DNA of 5,932 bases from Oscillospiraceae bacterium (GTDB lineage Bacteria > Bacillota > Clostridia > Oscillospirales > Ruminococcaceae): assembly GCA_016302655.1 (NCBI GenBank), contig JAEDNF010000111.1:1-5932 (forward strand), written 5' to 3'. The notes beneath the pieces were generated by a model. The model was not told where the DNA came from. It saw only the letters and a program-made list of their open reading frames with translations, and did not search any database. Of this stretch, positions 1 to 5,162 are shown one piece after another. How positions within the stretch are numbered: the first letter of the stretch is position 1; each line of letters begins with the position of its first letter. Position numbers and translations under genes: made by a program.

Positions 1-809
1 CAAGAAACGCAGACAGCATTTCTCTCAGATGGAATAAGCAGGACGGCGTAAGCGGATATATACTTGAATATCTGAGCGGAAATAAATTCGACAAGCTGGC
101 TGACAAGGGCAGCGTAAGCTCCGTATCGCATAAGGTAACAGGACTTGAATCCGGCAAGCTGTACAAGTTCAGAGTAAGAGCATACGTAAACGACGGCAGC
201 AGACGTATATACGGAAGCTACAGCCCCGTACTGTGCGTAAGAACTCTGCCTAAAGCTATGACAAACGTTTCTCTCGGCGCAAGAACAGATACTTCTGTTA
301 CTCTTAAGTGGGACAAGAACGAAACCGCAAACGGCGCAGTAGTAGAAATGTACAGCGGCGGACAGTGGAAAACGGTAGCTGTAAAGACTTCAAACACAGC
401 TGTATCCCACAAGATAACCGGTCTTAAAGCCTCTACTACATATAAGTTCAGAGTAAGAGCATTTATTAACGATGAAAGCGGAAAGATTTACAGCGTATAT
501 AACGTTACTCTGACTGAAGCAACCGCACCTTCAGCAGTAGCAAACTTCAGAACGGTTATATCCGCAAGAACAGCGGTTCGTTTCAACTGGAACAGAAACG
601 CATCAGCCGACGGCTATATCGTAGAAATGAAAATCAACAATAAGTGGACTACGATAGCAAACTTTGACAGCAATAAATCAATAGCGGCTGCAAAAACCGG
701 ACTTACCCCCGGCACGGAATATCAGGCCCGTATCAGAGCATACAAGACAATAAACGGCAAGGTAATTTACGGCGCTTACAGCTATATCGACACAGCAACG
801 GCAGTCTGA
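1..809 (+). CDS. Fibronectin type III repeat protein, 3' end of gene (5'-truncated)
   Basis: The reading frame is open from the window edge (first full codon at 3-5) to TGA at 807-809, giving 268 visible residues; the real start lies upstream. It holds about three FN3-like beta-sandwich repeats. Each has the family hallmarks: a core Trp (W10, W103, W196 of the visible part), a GYIVEM- or GYILEY-type strand, a TGL turn before a Tyr strand (LYKFRVRA, TYKFRVRA, EYQARIRA), and a Y-G/S-x-Y segment near the end of each unit. The Trp residues are exactly 93 apart. FN3 domains usually serve as spacers or binding modules in secreted or surface proteins such as bacterial glycoside hydrolases and adhesins, but no signal peptide, catalytic domain, dockerin or cell-wall anchor is visible here. 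The C-terminus ends right after the last repeat. ATG codons inside the frame (for example at 258) fall in a repeat and are not believable starts. The domain call is solid; the function of the whole protein is unknown. Confidence 0.88.
   Translation, partial: RNADSISLRWNKQDGVSGYILEYLSGNKFDKLADKGSVSSVSHKVTGLESGKLYKFRVRAYVNDGSRRIYGSYSPVLCVRTLPKAMTNVSLGARTDTSVTLKWDKNETANGAVVEMYSGGQWKTVAVKTSNTAVSHKITGLKASTTYKFRVRAFINDESGKIYSVYNVTLTEATAPSAVANFRTVISARTAVRFNWNRNASADGYIVEMKINNKWTTIANFDSNKSIAAAKTGLTPGTEYQARIRAYKTINGKVIYGAYSYIDTATAV
3..809 (+). repeat. 279-bp tandem coding repeat (FN3 units)
   Basis: The FN3-coding region repeats with a period of 279 bp. The core Trp codons sit at 30-32, 309-311 and 588-590. 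A 19-base identical block, AAGTTCAGAGTAAGAGCAT, occurs at 165-183 and again at 444-462, exactly 279 bp apart. The third unit has diverged at this block (ARIRA replaces FRVRA). Units one and two are therefore the closest pair, which suggests duplication or gene conversion between neighbouring units. Confidence 0.75.
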
Positions 810-817
810 ATATACTA

Positions 818-855
818 AAGCGGAGAGCAGGAAATCTGCTCTCCGCTTATTTTTT
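818..855 (+). terminator. Strong intrinsic terminator after the FN3 gene, possibly bidirectional
   Basis: A perfect 13-bp stem (AAGCGGAGAGCAG at 818-830, CTGCTCTCCGCTT at 836-848) closes a 5-base loop and is followed by A and six Ts (850-855). It begins 8 bases after the FN3 stop codon. The convergent minus-strand block stops at 871, so its transcript runs through the same hairpin. On that strand the stem is followed by the weaker tract TTTAGTATATT, so it probably ends both convergent transcripts, more efficiently on the plus strand. Confidence 0.9.
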
Positions 856-870
856 CATTATCATCGGCTT

Positions 871-1074
871 TTATCTGAAAAGCGTACATTCGCCGCTTCT
901 GCGGTAATAAGCGATACGCTCTTCTATAACTTCACGGGTGGTGTTGTAATACTGTGCAAGGCAGTCTATGCAGTAAAATTCATCGGCGTTTCGGGTGACG
1001 AGCTTACGGTATATCGCTATATCGTCGCCGCCCAGAGCCGCACCGCATTTGATGCAGGTACTGTAATTTGACAT
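871..1074 (-). CDS. Small putative zinc-ribbon protein (67 aa)
   Basis: I do not recognise a named family. The 67-residue product carries two Cys pairs, C7-x2-C10 and C35-x2-C38, spaced as in a four-Cys zinc ribbon. A short charged helix-like segment follows (about residues 45-60, with ERIAYYRR), then an isolated C63 near the C-terminus. There is no signal peptide or membrane segment, so it should be cytoplasmic. Its ATG overlaps the TAA stop of the upstream alpha-galactosidase gene by one base (TAATG), and an AAAGGTGG Shine-Dalgarno lies 10 bases upstream inside that gene. Both point to a real, translationally coupled last gene of the block. Zinc binding is inferred from Cys spacing alone; a nucleic-acid or protein-binding role is possible but not shown. 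Confidence 0.75.
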   Translation of the reverse strand: MSNYSTCIKCGAALGGDDIAIYRKLVTRNADEFYCIDCLAQYYNTTREVIEERIAYYRRSGECTLFR

Positions 1075-1092
1075 TACAGCTTTACCACCTTT
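1074..1092 (-). promoter_or_regulatory. Ribosome binding site and TAATG start/stop overlap for the small Cys protein
   Basis: Read on the minus strand, AAAGGTGG (1085-1092) lies 10 bases before the ATG at 1072-1074. The ATG shares its A with the last base of the TAA stop (1074-1076) of the upstream gene. Ribosomes ending the alpha-galactosidase can re-initiate directly. Confidence 0.7.
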
Positions 1093-2264
1093 GCTCTGTA
1101 TACGGCACAGTCATGAGGCTGAATAGTAGTAACAAATCTCTCGGAGCATCTGCCTGCGTCCTCGTGCGCCCAGCAGTCGTACATCTCAAGGCCTCTTCCT
1201 GCCGCTGTGCTGAGTCCGATGTCCCACAGCTGAAGCGACATCTCGGCAGGTACATCGCTGAAGTTGAACATACCTATAGCATAATCGCCGTTTGAAAGCG
1301 GCTTTACAAGAGAGAATACATTCTCGGGGTTGTTCCACTGGCTTATGCGGTAAGGTCCTCTGCACTCGATATCCTGATTTATCGCAATGACCTCTCGGTT
1401 TGTGAGGATCTTTTTTGTTTCTTCCGTCATTGCACGGACATCACAACCTATCATAAGCGGTGAGTTCATTATTGCCCAGAGGGAGAAATGTGTCTTGTAC
1501 TCGGTATCGGTACAGCCGCCCAGTCCCTTGCCGTCCTTGTTTGCAAACTGGTCGTCGCTCTCGCCGTTTATGAACTGGTTGTTCGAGCCGCCGTGCATAC
1601 CTACTACAAGCATATCAATGTCGTTATGGCAGAAGCATCCGCCGTAGCACTCGTTGCCCATCTGGGATAAAGCAAGGCGCTTTATCGACTCCCAGTTGTC
1701 CTGAATGTCGCCTGTTGAACGGAACAGATGCGCTCCGCTTTCTCTTATCCATCTGTATACATTGTCATTGCCCCAGTTGCAAGCGGAGAACAGAATAGTG
1801 CGTCCGCAGTTTCTGAGAGCCGCCGACATACGCTTGTAGAGTATCTCGCCGGGTATATGCTCGGGCTTGTAGCAATAGTCGTACTTGAGATAATCAACGC
1901 CCCACTTTGCAAAAGTCTCGGCGTCCTGAAATTCGTGCTCAAAGCTGCCGGGATGACCTGCACAGGTGTGAGTTCCTGCACAGGAATAAATACCGAACTT
2001 CAGTCCCTTTGAGTGAACATAATCCGCTACAGGCTTTATACCGTTCGGGAATTTGTAACGGTCGGGGACAAGCTCGCCGTTTGCATCTCTCTGCTTCTCG
2101 CTCCAGCAATCGTCTATAACAACATACTCATATCCTGCGTCTTTCAGTCCGCTGTCAACTATTGCGTCTGCCGCCTGCTTTATCAGCTGTTCGTTTATTT
2201 CCCAGGTGAATGTGTTCCAGCTGTTCCATCCCATAGGGGGAGTCATACCTGCTAATTTTTCCAT
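1074..2264 (-). CDS. GH27 alpha-galactosidase (clan GH-D), cytoplasmic
   Basis: The 396-aa protein matches family GH27, retaining enzymes that release terminal alpha-galactose from raffinose-type sugars and galactomannan fragments. The TIM barrel starts with TPPMGWNSWNTF (8-19). IDDCW (50-54) provides the Asp pair that contacts the galactose hydroxyls. The nucleophile should be D129 in KYDYC and the acid/base D186 in RSTGDIQDNW, by analogy with human alpha-galactosidase A D170 and D231. NDIDML (214-219) and NSPLMIG (267-273) are further family signatures, and a C-terminal beta domain follows from about residue 310. Keeping both Asp in IDDCW favours alpha-galactosidase over the beta-L-arabinopyranosidases of GH27. 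There is no signal peptide and there are 15 Cys, which suits an anaerobe's cytosol acting on imported oligosaccharides. I start at the ATG at 2262-2264, which has GAAAGG 9 bases upstream. An in-frame TTG 8 codons earlier (2286-2288) would put that Shine-Dalgarno inside the coding sequence. Confidence 0.95.
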   Translation of the reverse strand: MEKLAGMTPPMGWNSWNTFTWEINEQLIKQAADAIVDSGLKDAGYEYVVIDDCWSEKQRDANGELVPDRYKFPNGIKPVADYVHSKGLKFGIYSCAGTHTCAGHPGSFEHEFQDAETFAKWGVDYLKYDYCYKPEHIPGEILYKRMSAALRNCGRTILFSACNWGNDNVYRWIRESGAHLFRSTGDIQDNWESIKRLALSQMGNECYGGCFCHNDIDMLVVGMHGGSNNQFINGESDDQFANKDGKGLGGCTDTEYKTHFSLWAIMNSPLMIGCDVRAMTEETKKILTNREVIAINQDIECRGPYRISQWNNPENVFSLVKPLSNGDYAIGMFNFSDVPAEMSLQLWDIGLSTAAGRGLEMYDCWAHEDAGRCSERFVTTIQPHDCAVYRAKVVKL

Positions 2265-2273
2265 AGATGTTTT

Positions 2274-2279
2274 CCTTTC
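2274..2279 (-). promoter_or_regulatory. Ribosome binding site deciding the alpha-galactosidase start
   Basis: GAAAGG on the minus strand lies 9 bases before the ATG at 2262-2264. It rules against the upstream in-frame TTG at 2286-2288. Confidence 0.75.
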
Positions 2280-2300
2280 GTATAACAATCAAGGCTTATA

Positions 2301-2534
2301 TTATTCCTCGAATGAATCTTCCTCGTCTCTTGTGTTCCAGAGCTCTACAAGACGCTCCATCTCTTCTTCGGTAAGAGAGATACCCTTGCCCATACGGCTG
2401 TGATCGGGCGACCATGAGCGGATATCATACTTAGGCTCTCTGTCGTTCCAGCTTACCATATTAAGCTCAATGTTGTACTTGCCCTCGCTGATAACTCCGA
2501 GCTCCTTTGTTATCTCATACTTGAATTCTGCCAT
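2301..2534 (-). CDS. YdbC/PC4-like single-stranded DNA-binding protein
   Basis: The 77-aa product looks like the bacterial YdbC branch of the PC4 coactivator family, studied structurally in Lactococcus lactis YdbC. These small homodimers bind single-stranded DNA through a curved beta-sheet backed by a C-terminal helix. Visible hallmarks are the opening MAEFKYEITKELGVIS, the beta strand with NIELNMVSWN (21-30), PKYDIRSW (34-41), MGKGISLTEEE (48-58) leading into the helix, and a short acidic tail (70-77). The full length matches the usual size of about 70-80 residues. The ATG at 2532-2534 has GAAAGG 10 bases upstream. The gene lies 46 bp after the phosphoesterase gene and 36 bp before the alpha-galactosidase gene. 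Its place in a block headed by two DNA glycosylases fits a role in DNA maintenance or transcription, but that link is an inference. Confidence 0.88.
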   Translation of the reverse strand: MAEFKYEITKELGVISEGKYNIELNMVSWNDREPKYDIRSWSPDHSRMGKGISLTEEEMERLVELWNTRDEEDSFEE

Positions 2535-2564
2535 AAAATCTGTTCCTTTCTTGTAATGACAATA

Positions 2565-2570
2565 ATTATA
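2565..2570 (-). promoter_or_regulatory. Candidate internal promoter -10 box upstream of the YdbC-like gene
   Basis: A perfect TATAAT reads on the minus strand at 2570-2565, in the gap between the phosphoesterase and YdbC-like genes. It would give a leader of about 24 bases. No convincing -35 box lies 16-18 bases upstream (that sequence is AGAAGG-like), so this remains tentative. Confidence 0.3.
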
Positions 2571-2580
2571 TTTCAGGGAT

Positions 2581-3342
2581 TTATTCCCCTTCTGACCTGT
2601 TTTTATCGTCTTTTTTGCCCGTCTTCTTTTCTTTTTTCGATGAAGAAGGCTTCTGCTTGGGAAGTCGGGTGCTGTCCGCTACTTCGACAGCGTCGAATAT
2701 ACAGCGGTATCTGGGCGGTATCAGCTTGTTTATATGCCGCTTTCCGAAATACCACATACCGAATTTTGCCGTATCAAGCACGGTATCAAGATAAGTGTTT
2801 ATATGATTGCGGCTGGTTGTGCCGATATCGATAAATTCTATCATCCTTGCCGGAGGCTCATAGGTGACTATGATGTCGGCAAAGTTGTCGTGTGCGGCAA
2901 GGTTTTGGAGTCCCTCAGCCAGTTCCTCGTCGGTGGGAAGCTCTCTCAGCCACTTCTGCTCATCGTCGGGTTCAAGATAGCTGCTATTCTCATCGCTCTG
3001 ACCGCCGCCGAATGCAAAAACTTTTTTCTGCGCTATTTCGTAGTACTGACCTCGCATAAGCTGACGGAGATTTCCCGATATAAGACGGGTTTTGCCTCCG
3101 CACCACTCCTCGACGGGATACTTCTCAAGCAGTTCAAAGTTTTCGTGAACGCCTTCGACAAAAAGAATGTTGTATTTCTTTTTGCCGAGCTTTTTAAGAG
3201 TTTTCTGCTCTTTTTTGCTTCCGTCCCATATACAGCCGAAATCGCCCGTAATAATCAGAGCGTCGCCCTTTTTCAGCTTTCTCAGCACAGGCGCATTAAG
3301 ACGAGTAAGGTCTCCGTGAAGATCTCCCGTAACGCATATCAT
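2581..3342 (-). CDS. Calcineurin-like metallophosphoesterase relative with altered metal-ligand motifs
   Basis: The 253-aa protein has the order and spacing of the calcineurin-like phosphoesterase fold. Motif I is intact: GDLHG (6-10). Motif II, GDFG (33-36), keeps the bridging Asp. GVHEN (64-68) stands where GNH[DE] is expected, so the metal-binding Asn is V65. VTYEPP (159-164) stands where a [ST]H metal-ligand motif is expected, with Y161 at the His position. FGKRH (199-203) stands where GHxH is expected, with K201 for the first His; H203 is kept. The protein may therefore be a weakened or inactive relative, or belong to a subfamily with a different site. A low-complexity basic, Ser/Lys-rich tail follows (about 228-253). 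The ATG at 3340-3342 has AGAAGGA with 9-base spacing. The gene sits 35 bp after ung. The substrate is unknown; bacterial members act on phosphomono- or diesters, nucleotides or protein phosphates. Confidence 0.88.
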   Translation of the reverse strand: MICVTGDLHGDLTRLNAPVLRKLKKGDALIITGDFGCIWDGSKKEQKTLKKLGKKKYNILFVEGVHENFELLEKYPVEEWCGGKTRLISGNLRQLMRGQYYEIAQKKVFAFGGGQSDENSSYLEPDDEQKWLRELPTDEELAEGLQNLAAHDNFADIIVTYEPPARMIEFIDIGTTSRNHINTYLDTVLDTAKFGMWYFGKRHINKLIPPRYRCIFDAVEVADSTRLPKQKPSSSKKEKKTGKKDDKNRSEGE

Positions 3343-3377
3343 AAGCTGTTTCCTTCTTCCGTTCGTTCTTTTTGTTT

Positions 3378-4049
3378 TTAGCGTATGCTCCAGTCTATAG
3401 GCTCTATGCCGTTTTGTTCAAGGAACGCATTCACCTTTGAAAAATGGCGGCAGCCGAAAAAGCCGTTATACGCCGACAGCGGACTGGGATGAGCCGCCGT
3501 GAAAACAGCGTGGCAAGGATTAGTAATAAGCGGCATTTTCGACTTTGCGTTACTGCCCCAGAGTATAAATGCCGTAGGAACATTCCGTGCGTTCAGCAGT
3601 TCGATTATACGGTCTGTGAGTATCTCCCAGCCCTTTCCTCTGTGACTGCCTGCCATACCCTCACGGACAGTAAGAGAAGTGTTGAGCAGCAGTACGCCTT
3701 GTCTTGCCCAGTCGGTAAGCTCGCCTACCGACATATCAAAATCTATGCCGATGTCGTTATGTATCTCGGTGAAAATATTCTTCAGCGACGGCGGAGGCAT
3801 TACCCCTCGCTTTACCGAAAAGCAAAGCCCGTGCGCCTGTCCGGCTCCGTGATAAGGGTCCTGTCCTAACAGCACCGCCTTTACCTTTGAATATGGCGTG
3901 TATTTCAGCGCATTGAAGATACATTCCGCAGGCGGATATATGTTGTGAGTGCGGTATTCGCTGACAAGAAACGCTCTCAGCTTTTTATAATAATCACTGC
4001 TAAACTGGTCTGCCAGCAGTTCGTCCCATTCGTTCCCTATATTGACCAT
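3378..4049 (-). CDS. ung: Uracil-DNA glycosylase, family 1
   Basis: The 223-aa enzyme has the normal length for family 1 UDG. It hydrolyses the N-glycosidic bond of uracil in DNA, whether from cytosine deamination or dUMP misincorporation, to start base-excision repair in the cytoplasm. Motifs in order are GQDPYHG (62-68) with the water-activating D64, a Phe that stacks on uracil (F77 in LCFSV), MPPPSLKNIF (84-93), LLLNTSLTV (120-128) with the uracil-reading N123, and the DNA-intercalation loop HPSPLSAY (187-194) with H187. All catalytic residues are present. The ATG at 4047-4049 is preceded by GGAG with 6-base spacing. The gene begins 11 bases after the stop of the 8-oxoguanine glycosylase gene, so the two repair genes are almost certainly cotranscribed. 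Confidence 0.98.
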   Translation of the reverse strand: MVNIGNEWDELLADQFSSDYYKKLRAFLVSEYRTHNIYPPAECIFNALKYTPYSKVKAVLLGQDPYHGAGQAHGLCFSVKRGVMPPPSLKNIFTEIHNDIGIDFDMSVGELTDWARQGVLLLNTSLTVREGMAGSHRGKGWEILTDRIIELLNARNVPTAFILWGSNAKSKMPLITNPCHAVFTAAHPSPLSAYNGFFGCRHFSKVNAFLEQNGIEPIDWSIR

Positions 4050-4060
4050 TTTTCTCTCCG

Positions 4061-4984
4061 TCAGATATTGTGTGTTCTTGCATAATCGAACAAAAACTGC
4101 TGTGCTATGCCCTCGTTGCCTTTAATGCATTCGGGCAGTCCGTCGGGGTACAGCTTCTGCTCAACACGCTTTATCCATACATCACGGGGAAAGGCGTCGG
4201 TCTTGTGATAAGCGAAAAGCAAAACGCAGTCAGCGACCTTGTCCCCTACCCCTTTTATCTTTTTGAGCTCTTCTCTTGCCGTGACGGTATCCTTTTCATA
4301 TAGGCTGTCAAGGTCTACTTCCCGGCTTTCAAGCTTTTCCATTGCGTCGGCTATGTACTTTGCCCTGAAGCCTGCTCTAAGCGGTGCAAGATCTTCCGCC
4401 GTAACACCGTATAACCGCTTCTCTGTCGGGAAAATATAACCGTTGTCCGTCTTTTCGCCGAACCGCTCGCACAGTCTGTCTATTATGCCGGTTATACGCT
4501 TTATGTTGTTGTTCTGCGATATGATGAAGCTTATCAGCGTTTCAAACGGCTCCTGTATCAGCACTCTTATGCCCGGATTTTCACTGCAGGCAACACGCAT
4601 ATGGCTGTCGCTTGAAAACTGCTTTACAAGCTCGTCATAGTCGGTGTCAAGGTCAAAGTATGAGCGCCAGTAAGGTATATCTTCTTTTTCTATATTACGC
4701 AGGGTGAATGTTCCGTCGCTGTTGTCAAAAAGCTCGGCATATCTGCCGCCCGAAATTCCGCAGTATACTCCGTCTGCTTCTCTCCAGCGGAATGCCTGAC
4801 CGCAGAAAAGCGTCCTGCGTGGATCAAAACCTCTGCATTCAAATGTATATTCCATATCATCATCCGTTTCGTATATGTCAATCGGGGTTTGTCGGGTACG
4901 CCCGACGGCGAGTTCCGCCTTCCGAGTGCCTCGACGGTCAGTTCCGCATCTTCTTATCCCCGATGAGACAGGCTTATAAGGCAT
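4061..4984 (-). CDS. ogg: 8-oxoguanine DNA glycosylase (OGG1 family, HhH-GPD), with an uncertain N-terminal extension
   Basis: This is a bifunctional OGG1-type glycosylase/AP-lyase that excises 8-oxoguanine. The recognisable domain starts at the ATG at 4853-4855 (MEYTFECRG, then LFCGQAFRW) and spans 264 aa. It has the SQNNNIKRI segment and a helix-hairpin-helix with catalytic Lys in KGVGDKVADC and Asp in FPRDVW. From the upstream ATG at 4982-4984 the lysine is residue 249 and the aspartate residue 268, 43 residues more than from 4855; human OGG1 happens to use the same numbers. The family start (4855) has only a weak GGA before it. The ATG at 4984 has AGGA with 5-base spacing and adds 43 residues, Arg-rich and unlike the family, encoded by the palindromic element at 4876-4970. 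I list the longer form because its ribosome site is better. A TTG at 5018-5020 is also in frame but has no Shine-Dalgarno. First gene of the minus-strand block. Confidence 0.9.
   Translation of the reverse strand: MPYKPVSSGIRRCGTDRRGTRKAELAVGRTRQTPIDIYETDDDMEYTFECRGFDPRRTLFCGQAFRWREADGVYCGISGGRYAELFDNSDGTFTLRNIEKEDIPYWRSYFDLDTDYDELVKQFSSDSHMRVACSENPGIRVLIQEPFETLISFIISQNNNIKRITGIIDRLCERFGEKTDNGYIFPTEKRLYGVTAEDLAPLRAGFRAKYIADAMEKLESREVDLDSLYEKDTVTAREELKKIKGVGDKVADCVLLFAYHKTDAFPRDVWIKRVEQKLYPDGLPECIKGNEGIAQQFLFDYARTHNI
4876..4970. repeat. Palindromic multi-hairpin element at the 5' end of the 8-oxoguanine glycosylase gene
   Basis: An outer inverted repeat pairs TGTC-A-ATCGGGG (4876-4887) with CCCCGAT-GA-GACA (4958-4970). 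Inside it are three small hairpins: GTCGGG/CCCGAC with loop TACG (4891-4906), GGCG/CGCC (4907-4919) and CGAG/CTCG with loop TGC (4923-4933). It also holds an imperfect 16-base direct repeat (4903-4918 and 4932-4947, 14 of 16 identical, period 29). The element is GC-rich against an AT-rich flank and stays open in the glycosylase frame. This looks like a small dispersed palindromic repeat, or a structured leader RNA. Its copy number cannot be judged from this window. Confidence 0.55.
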
Positions 4985-4989
4985 ATATT

Positions 4990-4993
4990 TCCT
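4990..4993 (-). promoter_or_regulatory. Ribosome binding site favouring the long glycosylase start, inside a possible hairpin
   Basis: AGGA on the minus strand lies 5 bases before the ATG at 4982-4984. It is part of GACAGG (4991-4996), which is complementary to CCTGTC on the same strand (4967-4972). The start codon would then lie in an 18-base loop that includes the palindrome CTTATAAG (4973-4980). Translation of the long form could be limited by this fold. Confidence 0.4.
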
Positions 4994-5045
4994 GTCAATG
5001 CCGATAAAATAAATTTTCAAAATAGGCTTGATTATTTCCGTTATA

Positions 5046-5125
5046 TATAATACAATATTAACAGGAAAATTACAAGCCCGACGGTAAAAATTTTCTTTGT
5101 CACGGGCATAAAAATTCGATTAACT
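5046..5125 (+). promoter_or_regulatory. Candidate promoter region for the DUF6062-type gene
   Basis: Two weak candidates exist and I cannot choose between them. A perfect TATAAT lies at 5046-5051, overlapping the minus-strand -10 box, but has no good -35 (TTGATT at 5028-5033 is only 12 bases away). TTGTCA at 5097-5102 (5 of 6) has TTAACT at 5120-5125 after 17 bases, which is a poor -10 (3 of 6). Confidence 0.3.
5047..5075 (-). promoter_or_regulatory. Sigma-A-type promoter for the minus-strand repair block
   Basis: On the minus strand TTGTAA (5075-5070, 4 of 6 to TTGACA) is followed after 17 bases by TATTAT (5052-5047, 5 of 6 to TATAAT). Transcription would start near 5040. The leader would be about 55 bases to the ATG at 4984, or about 185 bases to the ATG at 4855; in the second case it would contain the palindromic element. 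Confidence 0.6.
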
Positions 5126-5146
5126 GCGAATAACGGAAAAATTAGC

Positions 5147-5152
5147 GAAAGG
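5147..5152 (+). promoter_or_regulatory. Ribosome binding site supporting the GTG start at 5163
   Basis: GAAAGG ends 10 bases before the GTG. It is the same motif used by the YdbC-like and alpha-galactosidase genes, and no ATG lies nearby in frame. Confidence 0.7.
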
Positions 5153-5162
5153 AAAATAAAAA

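Larger units (their letters stand above)
5035..5139. repeat. Inverted-repeat pair in the divergent intergenic region
   Basis: TTTCCGTTA (5035-5043) and TAACGGAAA (5131-5139) are a perfect 9-bp inverted pair separated by 87 bases, one near each divergent gene. A hairpin lies between them: GCCC-GAC (5076-5082) pairs with GTC-AC-GGGC (5099-5107), with a 2-base bulge, around an A/T-rich loop. A second inverted pair, TTTCCTGT (4988-4995) and ACAGGAAA (5061-5068), overlaps this region. These may be operator half-sites or chance in AT-rich DNA. Confidence 0.3.

Noticed and set aside
1068..2255. Plus-strand open frames across the alpha-galactosidase
   Set aside because: They are antisense to a well-conserved enzyme, lack ribosome binding sites and show no protein-family features.
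2286..2288. TTG as the start of the alpha-galactosidase
   Set aside because: It would place the GAAAGG Shine-Dalgarno inside the coding region and add 8 residues before the usual family start; the ATG at 2264 is better.
2612..2645. A-rich tracts in the phosphoesterase tail as a programmed frameshift or slippage site
   Set aside because: The longest runs are six As in the register AAA-AAA-G, not a canonical X-XXY-YYZ heptamer, and no useful alternative frame follows. It is simply a Lys-rich tail.
2734..3381. A 215-codon plus-strand open frame opposite the phosphoesterase
   Set aside because: It is long but fully antisense to a gene with clear motifs and a Shine-Dalgarno; no recognisable domain or ribosome site supports it.
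4900..5084. GCCCGACGG shared by the palindromic element (4900-4908) and the intergenic hairpin (5076-5084)
   Set aside because: A single 9-base match with no wider similarity can arise by chance. I do not claim a second copy of the element.
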